This document shows, piece after piece, positions 36,149 through 45,439 of a DNA stretch of 64,000 bases. The stretch is from DATLFA01 sp035525225. Lineage in GTDB: Bacteria > Actinomycetota > Acidimicrobiia > Acidimicrobiales > WLNW01. The translations under genes and the position numbers were made by a program. The stretch covers positions 62,001-126,000 of the forward strand of contig DATLFA010000054.1 in the NCBI GenBank assembly GCA_035525225.1. The letters run 5' to 3'. Position 1 is the first letter of the stretch. Every line of letters starts with the position of its first letter. Under the pieces are notes generated by a model. The model searched no databases. It was given only the letters and a program-made list of their open reading frames with translations, and was not told where the DNA came from.

Positions 36149-36170
36149 GCGTCCCCGCGGGGACGCTTTT
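36149..36170. terminator. Perfect GC palindrome followed by TTTT
   Basis: GCGTCCCCGCGGGGACGC is an 18-base perfect palindrome followed by TTTT. It lies between the kinase pseudogene and the HNH gene and would serve as a short rho-independent terminator for rightward transcription. The 120 bases after it hold nothing recognisable except the HNH ribosome binding site. Confidence 0.55.
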
Positions 36171-36293
36171 GCGCGCGGTAACGCGCACTAATCCGCACTC
36201 GACCTCTGCAAGAAACTTCCCGAATACGAACACCTGTTCGATCCAGCCGGTATGATCTCGGGGACGGATTCGAAGAGATGCGGGAGGGTGGTC

Positions 36294-37403
36294 ATGGCGG
36301 TGGCGGCGTTGCCCAAGACCGGGTTCGAAGGGGTCGTGACCGAGCGGTTGGAGGCCGACATCTGTGAACTGTTCGGTCAGATCTCCGCCGCCGGCGCCCG
36401 GCTGGTGTTGATGATCGCGGAGTTCGACGACCGTCAGGCGTGGGCCGGGTGGGGCTGTCGCTCCGCCGCGCACTGGCTGTCATGGAAATGCGGTGTCGGC
36501 ATCCACGCCGCCCGGGAGAAACTCCGCGTCGGTCACGCCCTCGCCGCGCTGCCGACCACCCGCAGTGCGTTCGAGCGCGGCGAACTATCGTATTCGCAGG
36601 TCCGGTCGATGACCCGTATCGCCGGGCCCCACAACGAAGCGGCGCTGGTCGCGATCGCCTCGACATACCTCACCACCCACCTCGCCGAAGGCACCGGTGT
36701 GGACGACTACCGCACGGTCGTGTTCGCCGACGACACCGTCACCAACCCCGACCCCGTGCGCCACCACGACCACTGCGACTGCCGCTGCAGCGAAGACAAC
36801 GATGCGCCGCCGGTGCGCGATGCGCCGCGGGCCCATCTCGAAGGCGGCGCCATGTTGAGCGCGGAGACGATCCGGCGCATCTGGTGCGACAGCACCGTGA
36901 CCCGCGTCGAACTCCGCGACAGCACCATCACCGCCATCGAAGAACCCACCCGCACCATCTCCGCTGCGCTACGACGCGCCCTGAAACTACGCGACACCCA
37001 ATGCCGCTTCCCCGGCTGCTGCGCCAAACGCATCGACGCCCACCACATCCGCTACCGCAGCCACAAAGGCCCCACCACCCTCACCAACCTGCTGTCGCTG
37101 TGCCGGTTCCACCACAAACTCATCCACGAAGGCGGCTACAGCGTCAGCCGCGGCGCCGACGGCGACCTCCGCTTCCACGACCCCCACGGACGCCAACTCC
37201 ACCACCGCAGCAACCTGGTCGCCAACGACGGCGCCGACGCCCTCCGCAAAACCCACCAACACCTCGGCATCAACATCGAACCCGACACCATCGTGGGCAA
37301 CCACTGCGGCGACAAACTCGACATCCACTACGCCGTCTCCGTCCTCACCAAACAAAACCAACCAGCAAGAAGGTACGCGACGAACACCGCAGAACATCAG
37401 TGA
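36294..37403 (+). CDS. DUF222/HNH endonuclease-domain protein
   Basis: About 369 residues from the ATG at 36294, which has GGGAGGGTGG upstream; the frame opens 14 codons earlier. The N-terminal part is DUF222 (AEFDDRQAWAGWGCRSAAHWLSW, ELSYSQVRSMTRIA). The C-terminal part is an HNH nuclease domain with Cys and His ligands (CRFPGC, DAHHIRYRSHKGPT, LCRFHHKLIHEGG). The middle of DUF222 looks short: the segment ALVAIASTYL appears to join two parts that are usually separated by about 100 residues. It is a multi-copy family in actinobacteria, often thought mobile, with no proven role. It lies inside the hairpin-flanked segment. Codon use is markedly C-ending. Confidence 0.85.
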   Translation: MAVAALPKTGFEGVVTERLEADICELFGQISAAGARLVLMIAEFDDRQAWAGWGCRSAAHWLSWKCGVGIHAAREKLRVGHALAALPTTRSAFERGELSYSQVRSMTRIAGPHNEAALVAIASTYLTTHLAEGTGVDDYRTVVFADDTVTNPDPVRHHDHCDCRCSEDNDAPPVRDAPRAHLEGGAMLSAETIRRIWCDSTVTRVELRDSTITAIEEPTRTISAALRRALKLRDTQCRFPGCCAKRIDAHHIRYRSHKGPTTLTNLLSLCRFHHKLIHEGGYSVSRGADGDLRFHDPHGRQLHHRSNLVANDGADALRKTHQHLGINIEPDTIVGNHCGDKLDIHYAVSVLTKQNQPARRYATNTAEHQ

Positions 37404-37429
37404 AACAGTGACTCGTCCGATGACCTCTT

Positions 37430-37450
37430 GTGCGGCTCCGCCGCAACGGA
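37430..37450. repeat. 21-base hairpin repeat, right copy
   Basis: Identical to the copy at 35213-35233 and in the same orientation, 26 bases after the HNH stop codon. The inverted repeat TGCGGC-TCC-GCCGCA is included. Confidence 0.85.
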
Positions 37451-37497
37451 GATTTGAGCCATAATCAGCGCTCCGGGGAACTGAAACGGGGGCGGGG

Positions 37498-38406
37498 ATG
37501 AAGTTCTGGGCGTCGACGGCGTTCATGCGGAGCGACGAGCTGATCGAGGTCGCTCGAATGCTCGACGAAGCCGGGTATCACGGTGTGATGGTGAGCGATC
37601 ACGTGTGCTACCCGCGTGAGCTCAAATCGCCCTACCCGTACTCGCCGCACGACGACGGCCGCCCGATCTGGGAACCCGAGACATCGTGGCCCGATACCTG
37701 GGTGTTGATCGGCGCGATGATCGGCGCCACCAAGAATCTGCACTTCTCCAACAACATCTACATTGCCGGTAACCGGCCATTGCTCGTGGTTGCCAAGCAG
37801 GTCGGGACCGCCGCGGTGCTGTCGCACAACCGCGTCGAGTTCGGTCTCGCCGCGGGTTGGATGCGCGAAGAGTTCGAGCTCAACGGGCAGGACTGGGACA
37901 ACCGGGGCAAGCGTCTCAACGAGATGATCCGGGCGTTGCGCGAGTTGTGGAAGCCGGGCTGGGTGGAGTGGCACGGCGACTATTACGACATCCCGTCGAT
38001 GACGCTCGGCCCGGCACCCACGGCACCCGTACCGATCTACTCGGGCGGCCACACCGACGCCGCGCTCCGGCGAGCGGCACGTTATTGCGACGGTTGGATC
38101 GGCAACGCCTACCCCTGGGAAGAGGGCGCGCACTACATCGGCAAGCTCCGTGGCTACCTGCGCGAGTACGGGCGGGAGAACGACCCGTTCGAGATCATCG
38201 TCGGCTTCTATGCCATGCCGAGCATGGACCTGTATCGGCGCGCCGCAGAGGAGTTGGGGGTGACCGGCACCATGTGCATGCCCTGGGCCGGTGTCCAGAA
38301 CGTCTCGGCCGGTGAGCGGGGCGGTCTGCTCGAGGCGGCCTCGGTGTACCGCGAGCCCATCGAGCGCTTCGCCGACCAGATCGTCACGAAGCTCCGAGCC
38401 GGGTAA
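37498..38406 (+). CDS. LLM-class F420-dependent oxidoreductase
   Basis: A 302-residue luciferase-like oxidoreductase. The barrel start FWASTAFMRSDELIEVARML, DEAGYHGVMVSDHVCYP, NIYIAGNRPLLVVAKQVGT and RVEFGLAAGWMREEFELNG are typical of F420-dependent members. Substrate unknown. The ATG at 37498 is preceded by GGGGGCGGGG. It lies between the hairpin repeat and rplY, inside what is otherwise the prs-rplY-pth housekeeping order. It is not closely similar to the LLM protein at 10258. Confidence 0.9.
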   Translation: MKFWASTAFMRSDELIEVARMLDEAGYHGVMVSDHVCYPRELKSPYPYSPHDDGRPIWEPETSWPDTWVLIGAMIGATKNLHFSNNIYIAGNRPLLVVAKQVGTAAVLSHNRVEFGLAAGWMREEFELNGQDWDNRGKRLNEMIRALRELWKPGWVEWHGDYYDIPSMTLGPAPTAPVPIYSGGHTDAALRRAARYCDGWIGNAYPWEEGAHYIGKLRGYLREYGRENDPFEIIVGFYAMPSMDLYRRAAEELGVTGTMCMPWAGVQNVSAGERGGLLEAASVYREPIERFADQIVTKLRAG

Positions 38407-38407
38407 G

Positions 38408-38454
38408 CTGGCGGGCTGCCAATTGGCGGCGATTCCACGCCGCCGCTGTGCCAG
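38408..38454 (+). promoter_or_regulatory. Stem-loop in the leader of the L25 gene
   Basis: GGCGGCG (38425-38431) and CGCCGCC (38438-38444) form a 7-bp stem with loop ATTCCA. An outer CTGGC/GCCAG pairing (38408-38412 with 38450-38454) encloses it. It ends 12 bases before the rplY start, close to the AGGGAG binding site. It may be a ribosomal-protein leader or simply a terminator for the LLM gene without a T tract. Confidence 0.4.
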
Positions 38455-38466
38455 GGAGCAATTGCC

Positions 38467-39102
38467 ATGAGTGAAGACCTCGTTCTCGTCGCGGAGACCG
38501 GGCGCGAGACCGGCACCCGACCGAGCCGGCGCATGCGCCGCGAAGGCAATGTGCCCGCGACGCTCTACGGCCTCGGTAAGGATGCGGAGACGATCGCCGT
38601 CGCCTGGCGCGAGTTGCGGCGCGTGCTCACCACCGACGCCGGTGTCAACGCATTCATCCACCTCGAGGTCGACGGGCGCCGCCAGGCGACGTTGGTCAAA
38701 GAGATCCAACGCCACCCGGTGCGGCGCGACGTGATCCACGTCGATTTCCTGCGGGTCGATCCCAAGGTGACCCTCGACGTCGAGGTGGCGATCGAGCTGA
38801 CCGGCGAGGCCGAGGGCGTCACGCGCGCCGGTGGCATCGTCCAGCAGTTGCTGCATGCGCTGATCGTCTCGACGAGACCCGACAACATCCCCAACTCGCT
38901 CGAGCTCGACGTCTCCGAGTTGACGCTCAACGGTGACCTGCGGGTGCGCGATCTGGTCCTGCCCGCGGGTGTGACGACCGATGTCGACCCCGACGAGGTC
39001 GTGGCGCAGGGCCTCATCACGAGCGCAGGCGCCTCGGGCGAAACCGCCGAGGCCGCAGAGGCCGCAGAGGCCGCTCCTCCGACCGAATCAGCCGAGAGCT
39101 GA
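38467..39102 (+). CDS. rplY: 50S ribosomal protein L25 (Ctc form)
   Basis: A 211-residue long-form L25, which binds 5S rRNA in the large subunit. The N-terminal L25 domain (TGTRPSRRMRREGNVPATLYG, DVIHVDFLRVD) is followed by the TL5/Ctc beta domain (RAGGIVQQLLHALIVSTRPDNI). A low-complexity Ala/Glu tail of about 20 residues ends the protein. AGGGAG precedes the ATG. It heads the run rplY-pth-mfd, as in other actinobacteria. Confidence 0.95.
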   Translation: MSEDLVLVAETGRETGTRPSRRMRREGNVPATLYGLGKDAETIAVAWRELRRVLTTDAGVNAFIHLEVDGRRQATLVKEIQRHPVRRDVIHVDFLRVDPKVTLDVEVAIELTGEAEGVTRAGGIVQQLLHALIVSTRPDNIPNSLELDVSELTLNGDLRVRDLVLPAGVTTDVDPDEVVAQGLITSAGASGETAEAAEAAEAAPPTESAES

Positions 39103-39128
39103 TTCTCCGTCGTCGTCCGCCCTCTCCG

Positions 39129-39704
39129 ATGGCCGACCTGTTGGTGGTCGGCCTGGGCAACCCCGGCGTCGAGTACGCCGGCACGCGCCACAATGCCGGC
39201 GTGGCAGTCGTCGAGTTGCTCGCTCGACGCCACGGTGGCTCGTTCAAGAAGACCAAGGAGAAGTCGTTGGTCGCCGAGACGCGCGTCGACGCGCGACGGG
39301 TGGTCCTCGCGTTCCCGCAGACGTACATGAACGAGAGCGGGCAAGCCGTAGGGATGCTCGTGCGCCGTCACGACATCGACGACCTCCATCACCTCGTGAT
39401 CGTGCACGACGAACTCGACCTGCCGGTCGGAGCGCTCAGGGTGAAAGTCGGTGGCGGGCTCGCCGGGCACAACGGATTGAAGTCGATCAAGGTGCATCTG
39501 CATTCAGATGACTTCGTTCGGGTTCGAATCGGCGTGGGCAAGCCTCCCTCGGCGGCTACGGGCGCGGACTACGTGCTCCGCCGCCCGACCAAGACCGAGC
39601 GCGCCGAACTCGACGCAATCGTCGGGCGCGCCGCCGATGCGGTCGAGAGCATCCTGCGCAACGGACCCGATGCCGCGATGGCCGCATTCAACGGTGCACC
39701 GTGA
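39129..39704 (+). CDS. pth: Peptidyl-tRNA hydrolase
   Basis: A 191-residue Pth that frees tRNA from prematurely released peptidyl-tRNAs. Conserved motifs: VVGLGNPGVEYAGTRHNAG with the catalytic His, FPQTYMNESG, IVHDELDLPVG and GGGLAGHNGLKSI. Length is normal. The stop overlaps the mfd GTG start by four bases (GTGA), so translation of mfd is probably coupled to it. Confidence 0.96.
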   Translation: MADLLVVGLGNPGVEYAGTRHNAGVAVVELLARRHGGSFKKTKEKSLVAETRVDARRVVLAFPQTYMNESGQAVGMLVRRHDIDDLHHLVIVHDELDLPVGALRVKVGGGLAGHNGLKSIKVHLHSDDFVRVRIGVGKPPSAATGADYVLRRPTKTERAELDAIVGRAADAVESILRNGPDAAMAAFNGAP

Positions 39705-42700
39705 CCGGACCGCTCGCACATCTCGTCGATCTCGTCGTCGACGACGACGCGTTGGTTTCCGTAGCGGGCCGTCGCGCCGGCATCGTTGCCATACCCGAAC
39801 CCGCCCGCGCGATCGCGTTGGCCGCGCTGGCCGAGACCTCCGAGCGGCGTCCGATCGTCGTGGCCGTGCCCACGTCGGCCGACGCGGAGCGATTGGCGCA
39901 CGACCTCGCGATCTACGTCGGTGAGGACCACGTCGACATCTTCCCGGCGTGGGAGACGTTGCCGTTCGAACGCGTCAGCCCGAGCGTCGAGACGATGGGC
40001 AGCCGCCTGCGCACGTTGGGGCACCTGCGCGAGGGGGGAGAGCGCTCCGACAAGTTGTTCATCGTTGCTCCGGCACGCGCGTTGGTGCAGCGCCTCGGCC
40101 CCGGTGCCGGCGACATCGACCCGATCATCGTCGGCCCCGGCGATCAACTCGATTCGACTTCGCTCGTCGAGCGGCTCGGTGCCATCGGCTACCGACGCGA
40201 GTACCAAGTCGAGCACCGTGGCGAGTTCGCGGTTCGCGGTTCGATCATCGACGTGTTCCCTTCGACGGCCGATGCACCGGTACGCATCGACTTGTGGGGC
40301 GACGAGGTCGATCGCCTGAGCGAGTTCGCGATCGACGACCAACGATCGACGATCGCGATAAGCGAAGTGCACATTTTCCCGTGTCGCGAACTGCTTCCCG
40401 ACGACGAAGTCCGCGCACGCGCCGAAGAGTTGATCGGCAAAGAGCCGTGGGGACGCGAGCAGTGGGAGCGCCTGGCCAACGGCCACCAGTTCGACGGTAT
40501 GGAATCGTGGTTGCCGTGGCTGGTCGACGACGAAGAAGTGCTCTTCGACCGCGTGGCCGCCGACGCACTGGTCGTGCTCGTCGAGCCGCAACGCCTGCGT
40601 GACCGCGCCGCCGACATCATCAGCGAAGAGGCCGATCTCGCGGCATCGCTCGCTCGCACGTGGGACGTCGAGGTCGGTGACGACGACGAGGGACTGCCGC
40701 GATTGCACGTCGGCTTCGATCGCCTGCTGTCGCGCTGTGACGCACCGGTGCTCACCGTGACCAACGCCCCGGACGGCCCCGAGACGCCGAGCATGGCCGC
40801 GGCCGGCTTCGACCCCGTGGTGGGCGACGGGTCGCGGCTCGTCACGCAGATCAAGCAGATGCTCGACACGGGCTACCGCGTGATCATCGGCACCGAAGGC
40901 GTGGGTTCGGCCGAGCGCGTGCACTCGTTGCTCGTCGAGCACGGCCTACAAGCCCCGATCGTCGAGCTCTCGGCGCGGAACCTCGCCCAGACCGGTCTGC
41001 GCATCGTGGTCGCGCCGATCCGACGTGGTGTGGTGCTGCCGCACCACAAGCTGGCGATCGCGGCCGAGACCGACGTGACGGGCCGGCGACGGCTGCATCG
41101 CCGCGCGCGGGTCCGGCGCCGGGCAGCGAACAGCATCTTCGAAGATCTGAAGGCCGGCGACTACGTGGTGCACGCGACACACGGCGTGGCGAAGTATGAG
41201 GGGATGGTGACGCGCGCGATCGGCGGCGTGCAACGCGATTACCTGCTGCTGGCCTATCGCGGCGACGACAAGCTGTACGTGCCGACCGACCAGATCGACG
41301 TGGTCCGTCATTACACCGGTGGCGATTCGCCGTCGCTGTCGCGCATGGGTGGCGCCGATTGGCAGCGCACGCGATCGCGGGTCAAGTCGGCGGTGCGCGA
41401 GATCGCACAGGAGCTCGTCGTGCTCTACCAGCGCCGCCTTGCGACACCCGGTCACGCGTTCATGGCCGATACGCCGTGGCAGCACGAGTTCGAGGCCTCC
41501 TTCCCCTACGAGGAGACGCCGGACCAACGACACGCCATCGACGATGTCAAGGCCGATATGGAAAAGCCACAGCCGATGGACCGCCTGTTGGTCGGCGACG
41601 TCGGCTTCGGCAAGACCGAGGTCGCGTTGCGCGCCGCGTTCAAGGCGATCCAAGACGGCAAGCAGGTGGCGATTCTCGTGCCGACGACGCTGCTCGCGCA
41701 GCAGCATCACCAGACCTTCAGCGAACGCTTCGCCGGTTACCCCATCAGGGTTGAAGTGCTTTCGCGTTTCCTCACGACGGGGCAGGCCAAGAAAGTGATT
41801 GTCGGCGTCGCATCGGGCGAGGTCGACCTCGTCATCGGTACCCACCGACTGCTGTCCGAGGACTTGCGGTTCAAGCGACTGGGCCTGTTGGTCGTCGACG
41901 AAGAACAGCGCTTCGGCGTGACGCACAAGGAGATGATCAAAAAGCTGCAGACGGGGGTCGACGTGTTGACGTTGACCGCGACACCCATACCCCGAACATT
42001 GGAGATGAGCCTCACCGGCATCCGTGATCTCTCACTCATCAACACGCCGCCGGCCGATCGTCAACCGATCCTGACCTACGTCGGCGAGTTCGACGAGCGC
42101 GCGGTCGGCGAGGCGATCCGGCGCGAGCTCTTGCGCGAGGGTCAGGTGTTCTACGTGCACAACCGCGTACAGGACATCGACGATGTTGCGGCCGAGCTGC
42201 GCGTGTTGGTACCCGAGGCGCGCATCGCGGTGGCCCACGGTCAGATGGACGAGAGCTCGCTCGAACGCGTGGTGCTCGACTTCTGGGACGGGGACTATGA
42301 CGTGTTGGTCTGCACGACGATCATCGAATCGGGCATCGACATGCCGACCGTCAACACGCTCGTGGTCGATCGCGCCGACCTGCTCGGTCTGGGGCAGCTC
42401 CATCAGTTGCGAGGCCGCGTCGGTCGCGCCGGCCAGCGCGCGTACGCGTATCTGTTCTATCCGCAGGGTCGAGAGCTCACCGAAGAGGCGTACGAGCGGT
42501 TGAAGACGATCGGCGAGTCGACCGAACTCGGCAGCGGATTCAAGATCGCCATGCGCGATCTCGAGATACGCGGCGCAGGCAACTTGTTGGGGCCCATCCA
42601 GTCGGGACACATCGCGGCGGTCGGCTATGACCTGTACTGCCAGATGGTGAACGAGGCCATCGCCGAGCTCAACGGTGTCGACGCCGAGGAACCTCCCGAG

Positions 42701-43165
42701 ATCGCGCTCGACCTCCCGGTCGACGCGAACATTCCCGTCGACTACATCGCCCGCGAAGACCTGCGCCTCGAGGCGTACCGGCGGCTTGCTGCGGTGACCA
42801 CGACGAGCGAGGTCGACGACATCCGCTCCGAATGGGAAGACCGCTACGGCCCGGTGCCCGCCCGAGCCGAAGCGCTGCTCGTCGTCGGTCGGCTGCGGGC
42901 ACTGTGTCTCGCCGTCGGGATCAGCGAGGTCTCTGTCACAAAGGGGACAGGGTTCGGTGGCCCGTCGTGGATCGTCAAGATCGGACCAGTGCAGTTGCCG
43001 GCGAGCAAAGTGGTGCGACTCGAGCGGTTGTACAAGGGTTCGACCTATCGGCCAGAGCCGAAGATGTTGCAGTTGGCGCTCCCGAAGAAGGCCGATGTCG
43101 CGGGTCAATTGCTGGCCGCGCTGGTCGACCTGCTCCCCGTCGTCGAGTCCGCGCCGGTAGCGTGA
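39701..43165 (+). CDS. mfd: Transcription-repair coupling factor
   Basis: An 1154-residue Mfd that removes stalled RNA polymerase from DNA lesions and recruits UvrA. Domains in order: UvrB-like N-terminal part (FPAWETLPFERVSPS), the CarD-like RNA polymerase-interacting domain (LKAGDYVVHATHGVAKYEGM), and the superfamily 2 translocase with Walker A GDVGFGKTEVALRAAF, the DEEQRFG box, TATPIPRTLEMS and the QLRGRVGRAGQ motif VI region. The C-terminal TRCF domain follows. Length and motifs are complete. The GTG start overlaps pth by four bases. Confidence 0.97.
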   Translation: MTGPLAHLVDLVVDDDALVSVAGRRAGIVAIPEPARAIALAALAETSERRPIVVAVPTSADAERLAHDLAIYVGEDHVDIFPAWETLPFERVSPSVETMGSRLRTLGHLREGGERSDKLFIVAPARALVQRLGPGAGDIDPIIVGPGDQLDSTSLVERLGAIGYRREYQVEHRGEFAVRGSIIDVFPSTADAPVRIDLWGDEVDRLSEFAIDDQRSTIAISEVHIFPCRELLPDDEVRARAEELIGKEPWGREQWERLANGHQFDGMESWLPWLVDDEEVLFDRVAADALVVLVEPQRLRDRAADIISEEADLAASLARTWDVEVGDDDEGLPRLHVGFDRLLSRCDAPVLTVTNAPDGPETPSMAAAGFDPVVGDGSRLVTQIKQMLDTGYRVIIGTEGVGSAERVHSLLVEHGLQAPIVELSARNLAQTGLRIVVAPIRRGVVLPHHKLAIAAETDVTGRRRLHRRARVRRRAANSIFEDLKAGDYVVHATHGVAKYEGMVTRAIGGVQRDYLLLAYRGDDKLYVPTDQIDVVRHYTGGDSPSLSRMGGADWQRTRSRVKSAVREIAQELVVLYQRRLATPGHAFMADTPWQHEFEASFPYEETPDQRHAIDDVKADMEKPQPMDRLLVGDVGFGKTEVALRAAFKAIQDGKQVAILVPTTLLAQQHHQTFSERFAGYPIRVEVLSRFLTTGQAKKVIVGVASGEVDLVIGTHRLLSEDLRFKRLGLLVVDEEQRFGVTHKEMIKKLQTGVDVLTLTATPIPRTLEMSLTGIRDLSLINTPPADRQPILTYVGEFDERAVGEAIRRELLREGQVFYVHNRVQDIDDVAAELRVLVPEARIAVAHGQMDESSLERVVLDFWDGDYDVLVCTTIIESGIDMPTVNTLVVDRADLLGLGQLHQLRGRVGRAGQRAYAYLFYPQGRELTEEAYERLKTIGESTELGSGFKIAMRDLEIRGAGNLLGPIQSGHIAAVGYDLYCQMVNEAIAELNGVDAEEPPEIALDLPVDANIPVDYIAREDLRLEAYRRLAAVTTTSEVDDIRSEWEDRYGPVPARAEALLVVGRLRALCLAVGISEVSVTKGTGFGGPSWIVKIGPVQLPASKVVRLERLYKGSTYRPEPKMLQLALPKKADVAGQLLAALVDLLPVVESAPVA

Positions 43166-43171
43166 ATCCTC

Positions 43172-44107
43172 GTGAAACGACTCGTCAGTGTCCTTCTGCT
43201 CGTCCTCGCCGCGGCCTTCGCCACCGGATGTGGTTCGAATACTTCCCCCGCGACGGTCAACGGCGCGGACATCGACCGCGGCGATTTCCTCGATCAGCTG
43301 TCGCAGATCTCCAAGCTCAATGGTGGCGATGACAAATCGGTGAGCAGCCAGCAGAGCTCGGGTCTGCTGACGCAGACCATCATCGCGGCGCTCATCGCCG
43401 ACGAGGTGAAACGGCTCGGTGTGGCCGTGAGCGAGGACGAGGTGGCGGCCGTCCGCGCCGCCATCGTGAGCGACCTCGCGCAACGGGCCGAGGCCGGTGA
43501 GGCCGCCGATGTCATCAGCGACTCGTTCATCGACTACGCTGCGCGCGTACAGGTGCAACAAGACGCGCTCATCGCTCGCATCACCGACACCACCCAACCG
43601 TGGTTCAACGATGGAGACGTCCGCAGCTACTACGACTTCGTCAAGGACACGAAATTCGTCAACTTCTGCACGCATCACATCCTCGTAGCGGACGAAGCCG
43701 CCGCCACCGAGATCCTCGGCTTGTTGAAGAACGGCGGGGACTTCGCGCAGCTGGCCAAGGACCGTTCGACGGACACCGGCAGTGGCGCTGAGGGTGGCGA
43801 CCTGGGCTGCACCCCGAAGGGTGGGTTCGTCGCCGAGTTCGAAGATGCCGTACTCGACGCCCGCACCGGTGACACGGTGGGTCCGGTCAGGACCGAGTTC
43901 GGCTACCACATCATCCGGGTGGACAAGGAGTACGGCCTCCAGCCGTTCGACTCCGTGCGCGAAGCGATCGCCGCGACCTTGGCGGGCCAGAACGGCTGGC
44001 TCGAGTGGAAGGTGTACAGCGCCAAGATCGAGGTCAACAAGAAGTACGGCTCGTGGAGCAATGCATCCGCCTCGGTGATTCCGCCCGCCGATCCGACTGC
44101 GAAGTGA
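43172..44107 (+). CDS. PpiC/SurA-type peptidyl-prolyl isomerase lipoprotein
   Basis: A 311-residue exported protein. The signal peptide ends in the lipobox FATGC (Cys20). It is followed by a SurA-N-like helical region (residues about 30-130, GDFLDQLSQISKLN) and a parvulin domain (residues about 165-260: THHILVADEAAATEIL, DLGCTPKGGFVAEFEDAV, VGPVRTEFGYHIIRV). It would assist folding of exported proteins on the outer face of the membrane. The GTG start lies 6 bases after mfd; the GTGA overlap with the MazG-like gene couples the next gene. Confidence 0.88.
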   Translation: MKRLVSVLLLVLAAAFATGCGSNTSPATVNGADIDRGDFLDQLSQISKLNGGDDKSVSSQQSSGLLTQTIIAALIADEVKRLGVAVSEDEVAAVRAAIVSDLAQRAEAGEAADVISDSFIDYAARVQVQQDALIARITDTTQPWFNDGDVRSYYDFVKDTKFVNFCTHHILVADEAAATEILGLLKNGGDFAQLAKDRSTDTGSGAEGGDLGCTPKGGFVAEFEDAVLDARTGDTVGPVRTEFGYHIIRVDKEYGLQPFDSVREAIAATLAGQNGWLEWKVYSAKIEVNKKYGSWSNASASVIPPADPTAK

Positions 44108-45435
44108 TCGCAGGCGGCCCCGCTCGCGTGGTCGTCGTCGGGCTCGGTCCCGGCGACGTCAGTTTGGTGAACGCCGGCACGCGCGATGCCATTGCGTCGA
44201 TCGATCGCAGGTTCCTGCGTACGAACCGGCATCCGTCCGCCGCTGTCGTCGGCGACGCCGAATCGTTCGACGATGTGTACGAGACGAGTGACGACCTCGA
44301 TGCGGTCTACCGCACCATCGTCGAGCGCCTCGTCGAGGCAGCCATCGGTGGCGGCACCGTTCTCTACGCCGTGCCCGGTTCGCCCGTGGTTGCCGAGCGC
44401 ACCGTCGAGTTGTTGTCACATGATCCCCGGGTGACCGTCGAGATCGTGCCCGCGATGTCGTTTCTCGATCTTGCGTGGGCACGGCTGCGGGTCGACCCGA
44501 TCGCACGAAGCGTTTCGGTGATCGACGGGCAGCGCTTCGCGACCGAAGGTGCAGGCCGCTCTGGTGCGATGTTGGTGGCCCAGTGCGACTCGCGTGAGGT
44601 GCTGTCGCACATCAAGCTGGCCTTCGACGAACCGCCGTGCGAACAGGTGACCATCCTGCGCGGACTGGGTACCGACGCCGAGCAGATCTTCACCACTCCC
44701 TGGAACGATCTCGACAGATCGTTCGAGCCCGATCACCTCACGTCGATCTACTTCGAAGCGGCCCACGCCGGTGACGCCCGCGCGTTCGTCGAGTTCGACG
44801 AACTGGTGCGAACGTTGCGCGTTCGCTGCCCGTGGGATCGCGAGCAGACCCACGAGTCGTTGCGTCGCCATTTGATCGAAGAGTGCTACGAGGTACTCGA
44901 CGCACTCGATGCGGTGTCGTCGGGTGCTGCCGATGATCCCGCTGCCGGCTACGCCCACCTCGAAGAAGAGCTCGGCGATCTGTTGTTCCAGATCTTCTTC
45001 CACTCTGTGATTGCGTCGGAGAACGGTCAGTTCCGAGTGGTCGATGTCGTTCGCGGAATCGATACCAAGTTGCGCTCGCGCCATCCGCACGTCTTCGGCG
45101 ATGTCGTGGCCGACTCGAGTGACGCCGTGCTGGCGAACTGGGAGCAACTGAAGAGGGTCGAGAAGAACCGGGCATCAGTGATGGACGGCATCCCCCGCAC
45201 GTTGCCCGCGCTGCTCTACGCGCTCAAGGTGCAGAAGAAGGCCGAGGGCGCGGGCTACTCCGAAGACGTCCCCCGCGGTGGCGCCCAGCCGGACAGCACG
45301 AGCGCGGTGGCCGACCTTCTCTTCCGTGCGGTCGCGCTGGCCCGCGCCGGCGATGTCGATCCCGAGGATGCCTTGCGGCGCGCCGCCGACGCGTATCGCG
45401 CCCGCTTCGAGGCATTCGAGCGCATGTCGGTATAA
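44104..45435 (+). CDS. mazG: Tetrapyrrole methylase-like domain fused to MazG nucleotide pyrophosphohydrolase
   Basis: About 443 residues. The N-terminal 200 residues resemble the YabN-type SAM-dependent tetrapyrrole methylase fold (VVVVGLGPGDVSLVN, VLYAVPGSPVVAERTV). The C-terminal part is MazG: CPWDREQTHESLRRHLIEECYEVLDAL and EELGDLLFQIFFHSVIA, with the acidic residues that bind Mg2+, then a second helical part with GVDPEDALR-like sequence (DVDPEDALRRAADAYRARF). It hydrolyses nucleoside triphosphates to monophosphates, probably as a house-cleaning enzyme. The GTG start at 44104 overlaps the preceding stop; the frame opens earlier inside that gene. Gene order mfd-mazG-eno is conserved in actinobacteria. 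Confidence 0.9.
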   Translation: MIAGGPARVVVVGLGPGDVSLVNAGTRDAIASIDRRFLRTNRHPSAAVVGDAESFDDVYETSDDLDAVYRTIVERLVEAAIGGGTVLYAVPGSPVVAERTVELLSHDPRVTVEIVPAMSFLDLAWARLRVDPIARSVSVIDGQRFATEGAGRSGAMLVAQCDSREVLSHIKLAFDEPPCEQVTILRGLGTDAEQIFTTPWNDLDRSFEPDHLTSIYFEAAHAGDARAFVEFDELVRTLRVRCPWDREQTHESLRRHLIEECYEVLDALDAVSSGAADDPAAGYAHLEEELGDLLFQIFFHSVIASENGQFRVVDVVRGIDTKLRSRHPHVFGDVVADSSDAVLANWEQLKRVEKNRASVMDGIPRTLPALLYALKVQKKAEGAGYSEDVPRGGAQPDSTSAVADLLFRAVALARAGDVDPEDALRRAADAYRARFEAFERMSV

Positions 45436-45439
45436 CTCG

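Noticed and set aside
42032..43909. 625-codon open frame antisense to the mfd and PpiC genes
   Set aside because: It spans two genes with firm family assignments and shows no family features itself.
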